Of a DNA stretch of 64,000 nucleotides, positions 7,877 through 17,289 are shown piece after piece. Positions within the stretch are counted from its first letter, which is position 1; the number at the start of each line of letters is the position of its first letter. The notes beneath the pieces were generated by a model. That model did no database searches. It had not been told where the DNA came from and saw only the letters and a program-made list of their open reading frames with translations. The stretch is from positions 49,181 to 113,180 of the forward strand of contig CANJYB010000014.1 of the NCBI GenBank assembly GCA_947479085.1. Reading direction: 5' to 3'. The position numbers and the translations under genes were made by a program. Origin of the DNA: Bacteroidota bacterium (GTDB lineage: Bacteria > Bacteroidota > Bacteroidia > 2-12-FULL-35-15).

Positions 7877-10800
7877 ATGAAAATCAAAATCATTCTTACT
7901 ATTGTTTTATTTTTTACTTTAAGAATAATCTCTTATGGGCAAAACAAATCGTCTGCAAAAGTTAGGGCTACTGAATATTATATTGAGTGGCAAAAACCAT
8001 TAAGTCAAAAAATTTCTAATGGCGAACTTAAGAAATTCTTAGCTTTCAAAGGAGCCCAGTACAAAGTTGATGATGACCTACTCCCCAGCTTTAGCGAACA
8101 GGTTGCTTTGTTAAATCAACAGAGTTTTTCAGTTGAGATTATTAATGCTACTTATGAAGCTTTATCAGACGAAGAATTAGCCCTTATTAAAACTCCCAAA
8201 AAAATCGGCTCAGAAATTAAAATCAATTCGGATATTATTTACGTAAAAAAGCAGCCTCGGGGAGTTGTTAACTTTATTCCTCTTAGAAAAAACAACACCA
8301 CCGGAAAATTTGAAAAGCTTGTTTCGTTTGATTTATCTATTATTAAAAATGGTTTCCAAAAATCATCCACCAGATCAGTTCATACATATGCTCCTCATTC
8401 CGTTTTACAAAGCGGCAATTGGTACAAAGTAGCAGTCCCGAATGATGGGATTTATAAAATAACCCCTCAGTTACTGCAAAGCTTAGGAATGGATGTTTCT
8501 ACCCTTGACCCACAAAATATAAGAGTTTATGGAAATGGAGGAGGTATGTTACCAGAACTGAATTCAAAGCCAAGGCTTGATGATCTTACAGAAAATGCAA
8601 TACTTTTTCAGGGAAATACAGATGCTGTTCTTGACCCTTCAGAGTTCTTTCTTTTTTATGCAAAGGGTCCAAATACTTGGACATATAACAGTGCAGGTTG
8701 CCCAAAATTTAAACACACCTTAAACTTATATGCAGATTCGTCTTACTATTTTATCACAAGCGATCTGGGCACAGGGAAAAGAGTTCAAACCCAAGCTTCC
8801 TCTTCCGCAACCGTGACTCATACGGTAACTACCTTTGATGACTTTGCCTTTCATGAAAACGATGATTTGAACTTCATAAAATCAGGAAGACAATGGTTTG
8901 GGGAATATTTTGATAATATCGCTTCTTATAATTTTTCCTTTTCGTTTCCCAATATTGACTTGAGCAGTTCCGCAACCATAAAAGCAAATATCGCTTCAAA
9001 ATATTCAAGCAGTTCTTCATACACTGTAAATGGCAATGCTGTTCCTGCTATTGGAGCTGCTACCGGGGATACTTATGCAATAACCGGAAATACATGTTTT
9101 TCGACTATTCCTACCAATCCTTTAGTAACCGTAAATGTTACCAAACAAACCAGCGATGCTCTTGGATGGCTTGATTATGTGGAAGTGAATGCCAGAAGAC
9201 AACTTATTATGAACGGGAATCAAATGATTTTCAGAGATGCTCAATCAGTAGGAAGTGGAAATGTTGCACAATATAATTTAACAAGTTCTTCACCCATACA
9301 GATATGGGACATTACTGACCCCACAAATGCTTTATATCAAGCTTTTCAATTGAATGGGAATTCTTATCAATTTGTCCTACCTGCTGATACTTTAAAACAG
9401 TTTGTTGCTTTTTCAGGAACTTCATTTAATACCCCTTCTGTGATTGGACATCTGGAGAATCAGGATTTACATGGAATGATAGGCAAAAACCTAACCATTG
9501 TAACTCACCCTAATTTTTTAACCGAAGCCCAAACGCTTGCAAATTATCATGAAAATATAGATTTAATTTCGACTAACGTGGTAACGATAAAACAAATTTA
9601 CAATGAGTTTTCATCTGGAGCACCTGACGCTACAGCCGTGCGTGATTTTGTGAAAATGTTTTATGATAAGGCTGCGGATTCAACGGAATTACCAAAATAT
9701 TTACTTTTGTTTGGTGACGGTTCTTATGATAATAAAAATAGATTTTCCAATAACACAAATTATATCCCAACTTACGAATCTGTAGAATCTCAAAGCCTCA
9801 CAGCATCTTATGTTTCGGATGATTTTTTTGGATGCCTGGATGACAATGAAGGTAATATGATTGATGGCATTGATGCAGTAGATGTAGGGATTGGTCGTTT
9901 CCCAGTAAAATCAAGGGCAGAAGCACAAACTGCAATTGATAAAATTTTCAACTATAAAAGGGTTGGTGTCCCACCAACTTTATCCAGCGCTGCTAATTCA
10001 TGTTCAAGTCAAACAACAGGCTCTCCATTTGGGGATTGGCGAAACACGGTTTGCTTTATTGGAGATGATGAAGATGGTAATTTGCATACTAGTCAGGCTG
10101 ACCAGTTATCTGCCATGGTAGATACTGGGTATAATGATTTTAACGTTGACAAAATTTATTTTGATGCCTATACACAAGTAGCTACACCAGGAGGAGATAG
10201 GTATCCCGGTGCTTCCGATGCAATTACAAAAAGAGTAGAAAAAGGTTGCCTTATTATGAACTATACAGGTCATGGTGGTGAGGTTGGTTTAGCACATGAG
10301 CGAGTGGTGGAAGTTTCACAGATTAACTCCTGGAAAAATATAAATAATATGCCTTTCTGGGTTACTGCTACCTGCGAATTGAGCAGGTTTGATGACCCGC
10401 AAAGAACCTCTGCAGGTGAATACATTTTCCTTAGTCCAACTGGTGCTGGAATAGGATTGCTTACAACAGTTCGCGAAGCTTTTGCAAGCCCTAACTTTGT
10501 TATCAATGGAAATTTTTATCGATCCGTTTTAAATCCTATTAATGGAAGGATGCCGCGCTTGGGTGATGTATACGAATATGTAAAAACTAAGGCAAACGGA
10601 AACGGCAATAATAGCTATGGTCGAAATTTTACATTATTAGGAGATCCTGCTCTTACTTTAAATTACCCAAAATGGGATGTTTCTACTGATACCATAAATG
10701 GACAACCGGTTGCAACTTCTGGCACTCAAACTATAAAAGCTCTTTCCAGAGTTACTGTTAGTGGTTTTGTTAGGGATAAAAACAATGTAATCTTGACTTC

Positions 10801-11758
10801 CTACAATGGAGTAATTTATCCTACTGTTTTTGATAAAGCGCAAACGATTACCACACTTTCTAATGATGGTGCCCTAAGTCCTCCATTTCCTTTTAAACTT
10901 CAGAAAAATGTTTTGTTCAAAGGAAAAGTTAGTGTAACTAATGGTTATTATAAATTCACTTTTGTAGTTCCTAAAGACATTGCATATCAATATGGTATTG
11001 GAAGAATAAGTTATTACGCAGAAAATGGAAATGAAGACGCAAATGGGTATTATGAAAAATTTAATATTGGTGGCTCCGATTCCTTAGCAGCTTCTGATTT
11101 AGTTGGTCCCGAAGTGAAATTATATATGAATGATGCTAAATTTGTTTTTGGAGGAATGACCAATGAAAATCCTGATTTATTTTCCATTTTAAAAGATGAA
11201 AATGGAATAAATACAGTTGGTAATGGAATAGGGCATGATGTTACCGCTGTACTTGACGGAAACACAACCAATTCCATAGTACTTAATGATTATTATCAAT
11301 CTGATTTGAACAGTTACAAATCAGGATCTATTCGTTACCCTTTTAATAGTTTGGGAGAAGGTAAACATAGTTTAAAACTCAAAGTATGGGATGTTTACAA
11401 CAATTCTTCCGAAACTTATACTGAATTCATTGTGTCGAAATCTGCCGATTTGGCCTTAAGCCATGTTTTGAATTATCCGAATCCTTTTACTACAAGAACT
11501 CAGTTTTATTTTGAGCAAAATCAATGCTGTCAGACTCTGGATGTTCAAATTTTAGTTTTTACAATTTCAGGTAAATTAGTTAAAACAATTGACCAGTTTG
11601 TAAATACCGAAGGCTTCCGTTCAGACCCCATTGAGTGGGATGGCAGAGACGATTTCGGAGATAAAATAGGAAGAGGAGTTTATATATATCGTGTGAAAGT
11701 AAAAACCAGCGAAGGTTCAACCGCTGAGAAATACGAGAAGCTAGTCATTTTAAATTAA
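7877..11758 (+). CDS. porU: T9SS sortase PorU (C25 gingipain-like)
   Basis: A 1293-residue secreted cysteine protease that removes the C-terminal sorting domain of T9SS cargo and attaches it to the cell surface. It has a signal peptide (residues 1-21), a long N-terminal region, then a gingipain-type C25 catalytic domain: YLLLFGDGSYDN near residue 610, the catalytic His in NYTGHGGEVG near 800, and the catalytic Cys in WVTATCELSRFDDP near 835. An Ig-like stretch follows. The C-terminus (LNYPNPFTTRTQF...GRGVYIYRVKVKT) resembles T9SS sorting domains, as PorU itself carries a CTD-like module. It is followed 278 nt later by its partner gene porV. Length is similar to known PorU proteins. Confidence 0.93.
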   Translation: MKIKIILTIVLFFTLRIISYGQNKSSAKVRATEYYIEWQKPLSQKISNGELKKFLAFKGAQYKVDDDLLPSFSEQVALLNQQSFSVEIINATYEALSDEELALIKTPKKIGSEIKINSDIIYVKKQPRGVVNFIPLRKNNTTGKFEKLVSFDLSIIKNGFQKSSTRSVHTYAPHSVLQSGNWYKVAVPNDGIYKITPQLLQSLGMDVSTLDPQNIRVYGNGGGMLPELNSKPRLDDLTENAILFQGNTDAVLDPSEFFLFYAKGPNTWTYNSAGCPKFKHTLNLYADSSYYFITSDLGTGKRVQTQASSSATVTHTVTTFDDFAFHENDDLNFIKSGRQWFGEYFDNIASYNFSFSFPNIDLSSSATIKANIASKYSSSSSYTVNGNAVPAIGAATGDTYAITGNTCFSTIPTNPLVTVNVTKQTSDALGWLDYVEVNARRQLIMNGNQMIFRDAQSVGSGNVAQYNLTSSSPIQIWDITDPTNALYQAFQLNGNSYQFVLPADTLKQFVAFSGTSFNTPSVIGHLENQDLHGMIGKNLTIVTHPNFLTEAQTLANYHENIDLISTNVVTIKQIYNEFSSGAPDATAVRDFVKMFYDKAADSTELPKYLLLFGDGSYDNKNRFSNNTNYIPTYESVESQSLTASYVSDDFFGCLDDNEGNMIDGIDAVDVGIGRFPVKSRAEAQTAIDKIFNYKRVGVPPTLSSAANSCSSQTTGSPFGDWRNTVCFIGDDEDGNLHTSQADQLSAMVDTGYNDFNVDKIYFDAYTQVATPGGDRYPGASDAITKRVEKGCLIMNYTGHGGEVGLAHERVVEVSQINSWKNINNMPFWVTATCELSRFDDPQRTSAGEYIFLSPTGAGIGLLTTVREAFASPNFVINGNFYRSVLNPINGRMPRLGDVYEYVKTKANGNGNNSYGRNFTLLGDPALTLNYPKWDVSTDTINGQPVATSGTQTIKALSRVTVSGFVRDKNNVILTSYNGVIYPTVFDKAQTITTLSNDGALSPPFPFKLQKNVLFKGKVSVTNGYYKFTFVVPKDIAYQYGIGRISYYAENGNEDANGYYEKFNIGGSDSLAASDLVGPEVKLYMNDAKFVFGGMTNENPDLFSILKDENGINTVGNGIGHDVTAVLDGNTTNSIVLNDYYQSDLNSYKSGSIRYPFNSLGEGKHSLKLKVWDVYNNSSETYTEFIVSKSADLALSHVLNYPNPFTTRTQFYFEQNQCCQTLDVQILVFTISGKLVKTIDQFVNTEGFRSDPIEWDGRDDFGDKIGRGVYIYRVKVKTSEGSTAEKYEKLVILN

Positions 11759-12036
11759 GTTATATTTTTATTTATTCATTTTTAAAGAATTATTGCATGG
11801 AGAAACTTTACTTTTTTATTTTCTAAATTTTAGGCAATGAACTTATCAGCAGCCAAAAAACATTTCCCTTTTGAAAGGAAGCATTTCTTATTTGTTCGGA
11901 ATTTTTCCTTACAGGTCAGAACTCGCCCTATTCTGTCGGGAGACCGATTCGGTTTTATGTGGTCATTATTTAGGTTTATGGGAATAAAAAAACAAGTCAA
12001 CTTAATATTAATTCTTAATTTAGCACCCCGAAAAAA

Positions 12037-13332
12037 ATGAAACGAATGAATGTAACCAAAATTTCAAAAAAATTAATTGCAGCAACTGCATTGATTTTAA
12101 TTTTCAGTACCGTTGGTTTTTCACAATCAACAAATTACAATAAGCTTGCCGGACAGCAGGTAAATAATAACCTTAACACAATAACTACCGCTGTTCCTTT
12201 TTTAATTATTACTCCTGATAGCAGAGCCGGAGGTATGGGTGATGCAGGAGTTGCATCCAGTCCTGATGTAAATTCCATACATTGGAATCCATCAAAACTG
12301 GCATTTGTGGATAAAAAAATGGGAATCGGTGTTTCTTACACTCCCTGGTTGAGAGCATTGGTGCCCGATATTAATTTGGCCTATTTGTCTTTCTTTTACA
12401 AAACAAAGAAGAGAGGAACTATTGGAGCATCTCTAAGATATTTTTCATTAGGGGATATTACATTTACTGATGCCAATGGAACAACAATAGGGAATTTCAG
12501 ACCAAATGAATTTGCTATTGATGTAGCTTATGGTGTAAAACTGTCTAAAACTTTTTCAGCTGGTGGAGCGGTTCGTTATATCAATTCGAATTTAACCGGT
12601 GGGACCTTTGTTGATGGTTCTGCCACAAAAGCTGGACGCACTGTAGCGGTTGACATTTCAGCACTTTGGAGAAATGATAAAATTAAACTGGGCGGTAAAA
12701 AAACAATAGCAGCTATAGGATTAAATATTTCAAATATTGGAGGTAAAGTAACTTACTCTGACCGTGGTGGTCGTGGTTCTTCTGATTTCCTTCCAATTAA
12801 TATGCGATTAGGTGGATCACTTACCTTCCAAATGGATGACTATAATTCCATTTCTATAGAAGTAGATGCAAATAAATTACTAGTTCCCACTCCACCTGTT
12901 TATAAACACAAAATAGTGGATACGAATGGTGTGGCTTATGACCAAGGAGTGGCATACGATGCTAACGGGGACCCTGAAATATTATTTGGTAAAAATCCTA
13001 ACAGAGGAGTAACCGAAGGAATCTTTGGTTCTTTTAATGATGCTCCTGGAGGAGGTAAGGAAGAATTGCGTGAAATTAATTATGCCTGTGGTTTGGAATA
13101 TTGGTACAATAAATTATTTGCTGTAAGAGCAGGTTATTTTTACGAAAATCCTTACAAAGGAAATCGCCAGTTCTTTACACTTGGTGCCGGTGTTAAGTAC
13201 AATGTATTCGGGTTGGATTTTGCCTACTTGATACCAACTCAACAGCGCAACCCGCTTGAAAACACATTACGGTTTACGCTCACTTTCGACTTTGATGCAT
13301 TCAAAGCTCAGAATGACGAAAAAACTGAATAA
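12037..13332 (+). CDS. porV: T9SS outer-membrane shuttle/attachment protein PorV
   Basis: A 431-residue FadL-like outer-membrane barrel that passes T9SS cargo from the translocon to the PorU attachment complex. It has an N-terminal signal peptide ending near GFSQSTN, then the PorV signature FLIITPDSRAGGMGDAGVAS and HWNPSKLAF, repeated beta strands, and the C-terminal FTLGAGVKYNVFGLDFAYL. The position directly after porU matches the porU-porV pairing of Flavobacterium. The preceding 278 nt hold no convincing gene; a 67-codon frame there has no family features. Degenerate -7-like TAATTTAG lies just before the start. Confidence 0.94.
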   Translation: MKRMNVTKISKKLIAATALILIFSTVGFSQSTNYNKLAGQQVNNNLNTITTAVPFLIITPDSRAGGMGDAGVASSPDVNSIHWNPSKLAFVDKKMGIGVSYTPWLRALVPDINLAYLSFFYKTKKRGTIGASLRYFSLGDITFTDANGTTIGNFRPNEFAIDVAYGVKLSKTFSAGGAVRYINSNLTGGTFVDGSATKAGRTVAVDISALWRNDKIKLGGKKTIAAIGLNISNIGGKVTYSDRGGRGSSDFLPINMRLGGSLTFQMDDYNSISIEVDANKLLVPTPPVYKHKIVDTNGVAYDQGVAYDANGDPEILFGKNPNRGVTEGIFGSFNDAPGGGKEELREINYACGLEYWYNKLFAVRAGYFYENPYKGNRQFFTLGAGVKYNVFGLDFAYLIPTQQRNPLENTLRFTLTFDFDAFKAQNDEKTE

Positions 13333-13342
13333 AATAATTTTT

Positions 13343-13381
13343 GATTTCAAGTTCCAGATTTCAAATCTGGAATTTGAAATC
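13343..13381. repeat. Near-perfect 39-bp inverted repeat between porV and ispF
   Basis: Two 19-nt arms (GATTTCAAGTTCCAGATTT and its complement with one mismatch) around a 1-nt centre. It occupies most of the 68-nt spacer. No T run follows, so it is not a classical terminator. It belongs to a set of spacer-filling inverted repeats seen in this window (15025, 40128, 41662). Confidence 0.75.
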
Positions 13382-13400
13382 TGAAATTAATAATTTCCCC

Positions 13401-13880
13401 ATGAAAATACGAGTTGGTTTTGGTTTCGATGTTCATCAATTGCAGGAAGGAAAGGAACTTTGGCTCGGTGGAATATTGTTAAACCACTCCAAAGGTGCTA
13501 CAGGCCATTCGGATGCAGATGTTTTAATTCACGCTATTTGCGATGCTTTATTAGGTGCGGCCGGAATGCGTGATATTGGTTTTCATTTCCCCAATACTTC
13601 TTCAGAATTCAAAAACATTGACAGCAAAATATTACTTGCCACGGTAATGGAACTTTTGAAAAAAGAAAACTATACCATTGGAAATGTAGATTGCACCTTG
13701 GTGCTGGAAAACCCTAAAATAAATCCTCATATAGATAAAATGAAGCAAACCCTTGCTCCTATTTTAAATATTGATACCAACGATATTTCTATTAAAGCAA
13801 CCACCAACGAAACCATGGGATACGTTGGCAGGGAAGAAGGGGTTTGTGCTTATGCGGTTGCATTGATTGAGAAAAGCTGA
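13401..13880 (+). CDS. ispF: 2-C-methyl-D-erythritol 2,4-cyclodiphosphate synthase
   Basis: Fifth enzyme of the non-mevalonate (MEP) isoprenoid pathway; it cyclises CDP-methylerythritol phosphate with loss of CMP. At 159 residues it is the family length. Metal ligands are visible in GFDVHQL (DxH) near residue 8 and in GHSDADVLIHAI near 40. The C-terminal motif KATTNETMGYVGREEG is typical. An ATG at 13401 gives the conserved start MKIRVGFGFDVH; an upstream in-frame start at 13341 would run through the inverted repeat at 13343-13381 and is rejected. A 21-nt repeat array begins 24 nt after the stop. Confidence 0.95.
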   Translation: MKIRVGFGFDVHQLQEGKELWLGGILLNHSKGATGHSDADVLIHAICDALLGAAGMRDIGFHFPNTSSEFKNIDSKILLATVMELLKKENYTIGNVDCTLVLENPKINPHIDKMKQTLAPILNIDTNDISIKATTNETMGYVGREEGVCAYAVALIEKS

Positions 13881-13904
13881 TTTCCCAGGTATTTTATTTA
13901 AAAA

Positions 13905-14150
13905 TTTAAGCATTATGGCCGAAACGATAAGTATTAAGGCCGAAAGGTTAAGCATTACCAAGAGAAGTTTAAGCATTATTGCTGGAGGTTTAAGCATTAT
14001 TAGGAGAAGTTTAAGCATTATTGCTGGAGGTTTAAGCATTATTAGGAGAAGTTTAAGCATTATTGCCAAAGGTTTAAGCATTATTAAGAGAGCTTTAAGC
14101 ACTATTGCCAAAGGTTTAGGCATTATTGCCAAAGGGGCAAGCATTATCGA
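13905..14150. repeat. Tandem array of 21-nt units (locus 1)
   Basis: About twelve degenerate 21-nt units, each containing TTAAGCATTATTGCC or a near variant, directly after ispF. In the centre two unit types alternate (GCTGGAGGT and AGGAGAAGT endings), giving a 42-nt higher-order period. Because 21 is a multiple of three, several frames stay open and read as 7-residue repeats (for example LSIIAGG), but nothing shows that these are genes. A related array is at 26512-26776. Confidence 0.85.
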
Positions 14151-14199
14151 GGAAGCGGCAAACCTTTTTGCCCACTAAATCATACTATTTATCAATTAC

Positions 14200-15012
14200 T
14201 CACTCCTCCTCCACTTTCCGGAAACAGCGCAAAGCAAAACTCTGCAATTCCTTTATAGTTTCTTTGGGTGCTTCATAAAATCCCATGTGAGCAGCATTTT
14301 CTAACATAAGTACTGCAGGATATTTACATAACCCCATTTGCGGGTACATCGTTTCGTAATTAATAACCGTATCTTTTTTACCAATAATAAAAAGAACGGG
14401 ATAAGGGGCAAATTTTAAAATCAAATCCCTGCTTTTTCGCTCTTTCATCCCCTCCAGGCTATTAATTATTGATTGTTTAGTAGTTTTTTCGGCAATATGT
14501 TTTGCTTTGGAGACTTCCTTTTTCAGTTTTTCCAGGTTTTCAGGGGCAAAAAGTGAAGAAATCACTTCGGCCACATAATGTCTATGCTCTTTTTTTACCA
14601 AACGGATAACTCTTTCTCTTTCCTTTTTCTTTTCTTCAGAGTCCGCATAAGAAGTGGAATTGAACAGGCACAAACCACTTACATTTTCTGGATACAACTC
14701 TGCAAACGCCATTGCAGCATAGCCCCCCATAGAATGACCTGCAATAACATACCTCCTGACTCCAGCCTTATCTACGACAGCTTTTACGCTTTGAGCAAGT
14801 AATTCCATTGAATGATAATAACCTATTGACGTGGTTTCGCCATGCCCGGGAAGGTCGATGGCAATAATTCGAAATTTTTTTGAAAGTATTTTTGCAAATG
14901 AATCCCATATTTCATGAGAACCTAAAAAGCCGTGTAACAAAACTATTACACGGCCTTTGCCGGTATCAGAATAGCGGACTTTTATCTTTTTAAATTCAGC
15001 AAATTTTAACAT
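14200..15012 (-). CDS. Alpha/beta-fold hydrolase
   Basis: A 270-residue single-domain alpha/beta hydrolase. Oxyanion motif VIVLLHGFLGSHEIWD lies near residue 23, the nucleophile elbow GHSMGGYAA near 94 (catalytic Ser), the acid region VLFIIGKKDTVI near 210, and the catalytic His in NAAHMGFYEAP near 240. No signal peptide, so probably cytoplasmic. The substrate cannot be told; the fold covers esterases, lactonases and C-C hydrolases. It is downstream of the aminopeptidase P gene on the same strand, separated by a spacer almost filled by inverted repeats. Confidence 0.88.
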   Translation of the reverse strand: MLKFAEFKKIKVRYSDTGKGRVIVLLHGFLGSHEIWDSFAKILSKKFRIIAIDLPGHGETTSIGYYHSMELLAQSVKAVVDKAGVRRYVIAGHSMGGYAAMAFAELYPENVSGLCLFNSTSYADSEEKKKERERVIRLVKKEHRHYVAEVISSLFAPENLEKLKKEVSKAKHIAEKTTKQSIINSLEGMKERKSRDLILKFAPYPVLFIIGKKDTVINYETMYPQMGLCKYPAVLMLENAAHMGFYEAPKETIKELQSFALRCFRKVEEE

Positions 15013-15024
15013 TCAATTTGATTT

Positions 15025-15132
15025 ATTGATTTACCGATGTTTTAGCTGAAAAATATTACTCAAATAAATTTGTACTTCATTGGTGCACCATTTCATTGGT
15101 ACATCGGTAAATCATCACATCGGTAAATCAAT
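15025..15132. repeat. Spacer-filling inverted repeats, hydrolase/pepP
   Basis: ATTGATTTACCGATGT (15025-15040) is inverted exactly at 15117-15132, with an additional inverted 14-nt copy at 15101-15114. Between them TTCATTGGT occurs twice. The element fills the whole spacer from 12 nt ahead of the hydrolase start to 1 nt from the pepP stop. Confidence 0.85.
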
Positions 15133-15133
15133 T

Positions 15134-16420
15134 TTAATTCATTAAGGATTCAATCTCTTCAGCTTCCAGCGGAATATTTTTCATAAGATCATTTGGCCCC
15201 GCCTTGGTAACAAGTATATTATTCTCCAAACGGATTCCCAGGTTTTCTTCCGGGATATATATGCCTGGTTCGCAGGTAAACACCATACCTTCCTCCAGTT
15301 TTCGGTTAAAATCTCCCACATCATGCACATCTAATCCTAAAAAGTGAGAAGTGCCGTGCATAAAATATTTTTTATATGCTGGTAAATCCGGATTTTGGTT
15401 CTTAATCTGATCCATTGTCAGCAAGCCCAAATCAACTAATTCTTTTTCCATTAATGAACCCACCGCTTTATGGTATTCAGGAATCAAATTCCCAACAGTT
15501 AACATTGCTGTTGCTGCCTTCATCACCCGTAGCACTGCATTATAAACATCTTTCTGACGTTTTGTAAATTTACCATTAACAGGCAAACAACGTGTTAAAT
15601 CACTTGCATAATTCCCATATTCAGCAGCCACATCCAGCAAAATCACATCCCCATCTTTACATTCTTTGTTATTTTCCACATAATGCAATACGCAGGCACT
15701 TCCTCCCGAAGCAATGATAGGCCCATAAGCAAATCCGCGCGAACGATTGCGAACAAATTCATGAATCAATTCGGCTTCTATTTCATATTCCATTACTCCC
15801 GGTTTTACAAATTTCAATAACCTGCGAAATCCTTTTTCAGTAATATTGCATGCCTGCTGAATCAAATCGACCTCGTGAGAAGATTTGATTGCCCTTAAGG
15901 AATGCATAATAGGAGCTGAACGTTCGTATTTATGTAACGGATATTTTGCAGCAATTATTTTATTAAAACGCATTTCCGCGGTTTCCACATCAATATTTCT
16001 GCGGGTATGCTCATTACTGTTTAAATAAATTATCTCTGCATGAAAAACAATAGCCTGAATTATTTGTTCAAAATGATGAAACCATTGAACGTTTTTTATT
16101 CCTGAAGTCTGTGTTGCCTGGGCTTTATTCAACTTTGCTCCTTCCCAGATGGCAATTTGCTCGCTTGTTTCACGAACAAATAAAATCTCCTTCTGTGTTC
16201 CGGTAATTGCATCGGGGTATATTAACAAAATGGTTTGTTCCTGGTCCACACCGGTTAAATAAAACAAATCTGAATTTTGAACAAATCCCATAGAACCATC
16301 CGCATTGGTAGGCATAATATCGTTACTTACAAATAATGCAAGTGAATTTGGCTTTAGTTTTGAAGCAAATCGGCTACGGTTTTCAATAAATAATTTTGAA
16401 TCAATTGGTGTGTATTTCAT
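15134..16420 (-). CDS. pepP: Xaa-Pro aminopeptidase (aminopeptidase P, M24B)
   Basis: A 428-residue cytosolic metalloprotease that releases N-terminal residues preceding proline. The N-terminal creatinase-like domain (residues 1-165) is followed by the pita-bread M24 domain. Metal ligands are recognisable: LLDVAAEYGNYASDLTR (two Asp, near residues 250-262), GTSHFLGLDVHD (His, near 345), FTCEPGIYI (Glu, near 380) and GIRLENNILV (Glu, near 395). Length is usual for PepP. No signal peptide. It lies convergent to nothing and divergent from sdhC. Confidence 0.93.
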   Translation of the reverse strand: MKYTPIDSKLFIENRSRFASKLKPNSLALFVSNDIMPTNADGSMGFVQNSDLFYLTGVDQEQTILLIYPDAITGTQKEILFVRETSEQIAIWEGAKLNKAQATQTSGIKNVQWFHHFEQIIQAIVFHAEIIYLNSNEHTRRNIDVETAEMRFNKIIAAKYPLHKYERSAPIMHSLRAIKSSHEVDLIQQACNITEKGFRRLLKFVKPGVMEYEIEAELIHEFVRNRSRGFAYGPIIASGGSACVLHYVENNKECKDGDVILLDVAAEYGNYASDLTRCLPVNGKFTKRQKDVYNAVLRVMKAATAMLTVGNLIPEYHKAVGSLMEKELVDLGLLTMDQIKNQNPDLPAYKKYFMHGTSHFLGLDVHDVGDFNRKLEEGMVFTCEPGIYIPEENLGIRLENNILVTKAGPNDLMKNIPLEAEEIESLMN

Positions 16421-16526
16421 AGTTTATAAAATTTAGAAATTCAAAAGTGCAAATAATATTTATACAAAGAATAAAACTTTTAATAATTCAGTAGCTAATT
16501 TTTATGTTGCGTATCAATTTGAATTA

Positions 16527-16534
16527 TACATTTG
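16527..16534 (+). promoter_or_regulatory. Promoter of sdhCAB (-7 box)
   Basis: TACATTTG fits TAnnTTTG, with TTG 17 nt upstream (16507-16509) as a -33 candidate. It lies downstream of an in-frame start at 16504 and therefore supports 16576 as the sdhC start. Confidence 0.6.
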
Positions 16535-16575
16535 TATCGCAAAATTTAATAAACAGACTAACAGCAATAATAATT

Positions 16576-17259
16576 ATGAGTAATTCTTCCGGTAAATTTT
16601 TACAATCGTCTCTTGGCAAGAAATTATTGATGGGCTTAACAGGCCTGTTCCTGATTTCCTTCCTCGTGGTTCATTGCCTTCTAAATTCTTTTATTTTCTT
16701 TAACGATGGTGGGTTACTCTTTAATGAAGGGGCGGAATTCATGGCTACCAACCCAATTATTAAAGTAATGGAATATGTGCTTTTTGCCGGTCTTATTTTA
16801 CACATGGTGCAGTCATTAATACTTACCATGCAAAACGCCAAAGCCCGACCGGTAAAATATGCTGTGAATAATGGCAAAGCCAACAGTAAATGGTATTCCC
16901 GTTCCATGGGAATTTTAGGTAGCTTATTATTAATGTTTTTAATTATTCACCTTGCTCATTTTTGGGTAAAATCAAGGTTCACAGGGCTTCCTGGAGTGGA
17001 TTCAAACGGAAACGAAAACCTTTACGCTGTTATGCAGGAAGTGTTTCGCATCTGGTGGGTTGTAGTTATTTATGTTTTAGGTGTTTTGGCTTTATGTTAT
17101 CACTTGCTTCACGGTTTTCAATCTGCATTTCAAACATTAGGTTTAAATCATCCTAAATACACACCCGTTATAAAAGCAGTAGGGTTTTGGTTCTCCATCA
17201 TCATTTGTCTCCTTTTCGCTGCAATGCCAATAACAATGTTTCTTGGCCTGATAAAGTAA
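16576..17259 (+). CDS. sdhC: Succinate dehydrogenase cytochrome b subunit
   Basis: A 227-residue membrane anchor of complex II (succinate:quinone oxidoreductase), of the single-subunit five-helix type found in Bacteroidota. It starts MSNSSGKFLQSSLGKKLLMGLTG, the typical N-terminus. Candidate heme-ligating histidines lie in helices: VVHCLLN, ILHMVQS, IIHLAHFW and YHLLHGFQSA. It anchors SdhA/SdhB and passes electrons to menaquinone. The promoter box at 16527 lies inside the longer frame, so the ATG at 16576 is preferred. sdhA follows after 30 nt. Confidence 0.93.
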   Translation: MSNSSGKFLQSSLGKKLLMGLTGLFLISFLVVHCLLNSFIFFNDGGLLFNEGAEFMATNPIIKVMEYVLFAGLILHMVQSLILTMQNAKARPVKYAVNNGKANSKWYSRSMGILGSLLLMFLIIHLAHFWVKSRFTGLPGVDSNGNENLYAVMQEVFRIWWVVVIYVLGVLALCYHLLHGFQSAFQTLGLNHPKYTPVIKAVGFWFSIIICLLFAAMPITMFLGLIK

Positions 17260-17289
17260 TTATTTATAGAATTTTTAGAATAAAAAGAT

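Noticed and set aside
11837..12040. 67-codon frame between porU and porV
   Set aside because: No family features, overlaps the porV start region, unusual composition; treated as spacer.
13905..14150. CRISPR array
   Set aside because: Units are contiguous and directly degenerate with no unique spacers, and no cas genes are adjacent. The Cas4-like proteins in the island have no array near them.
13867..14178. Open frames on both strands across the 21-nt array
   Set aside because: The frames exist only because the repeat period is a multiple of three; no start context, domain or homologue is visible. Kept as a repeat, not as a gene.
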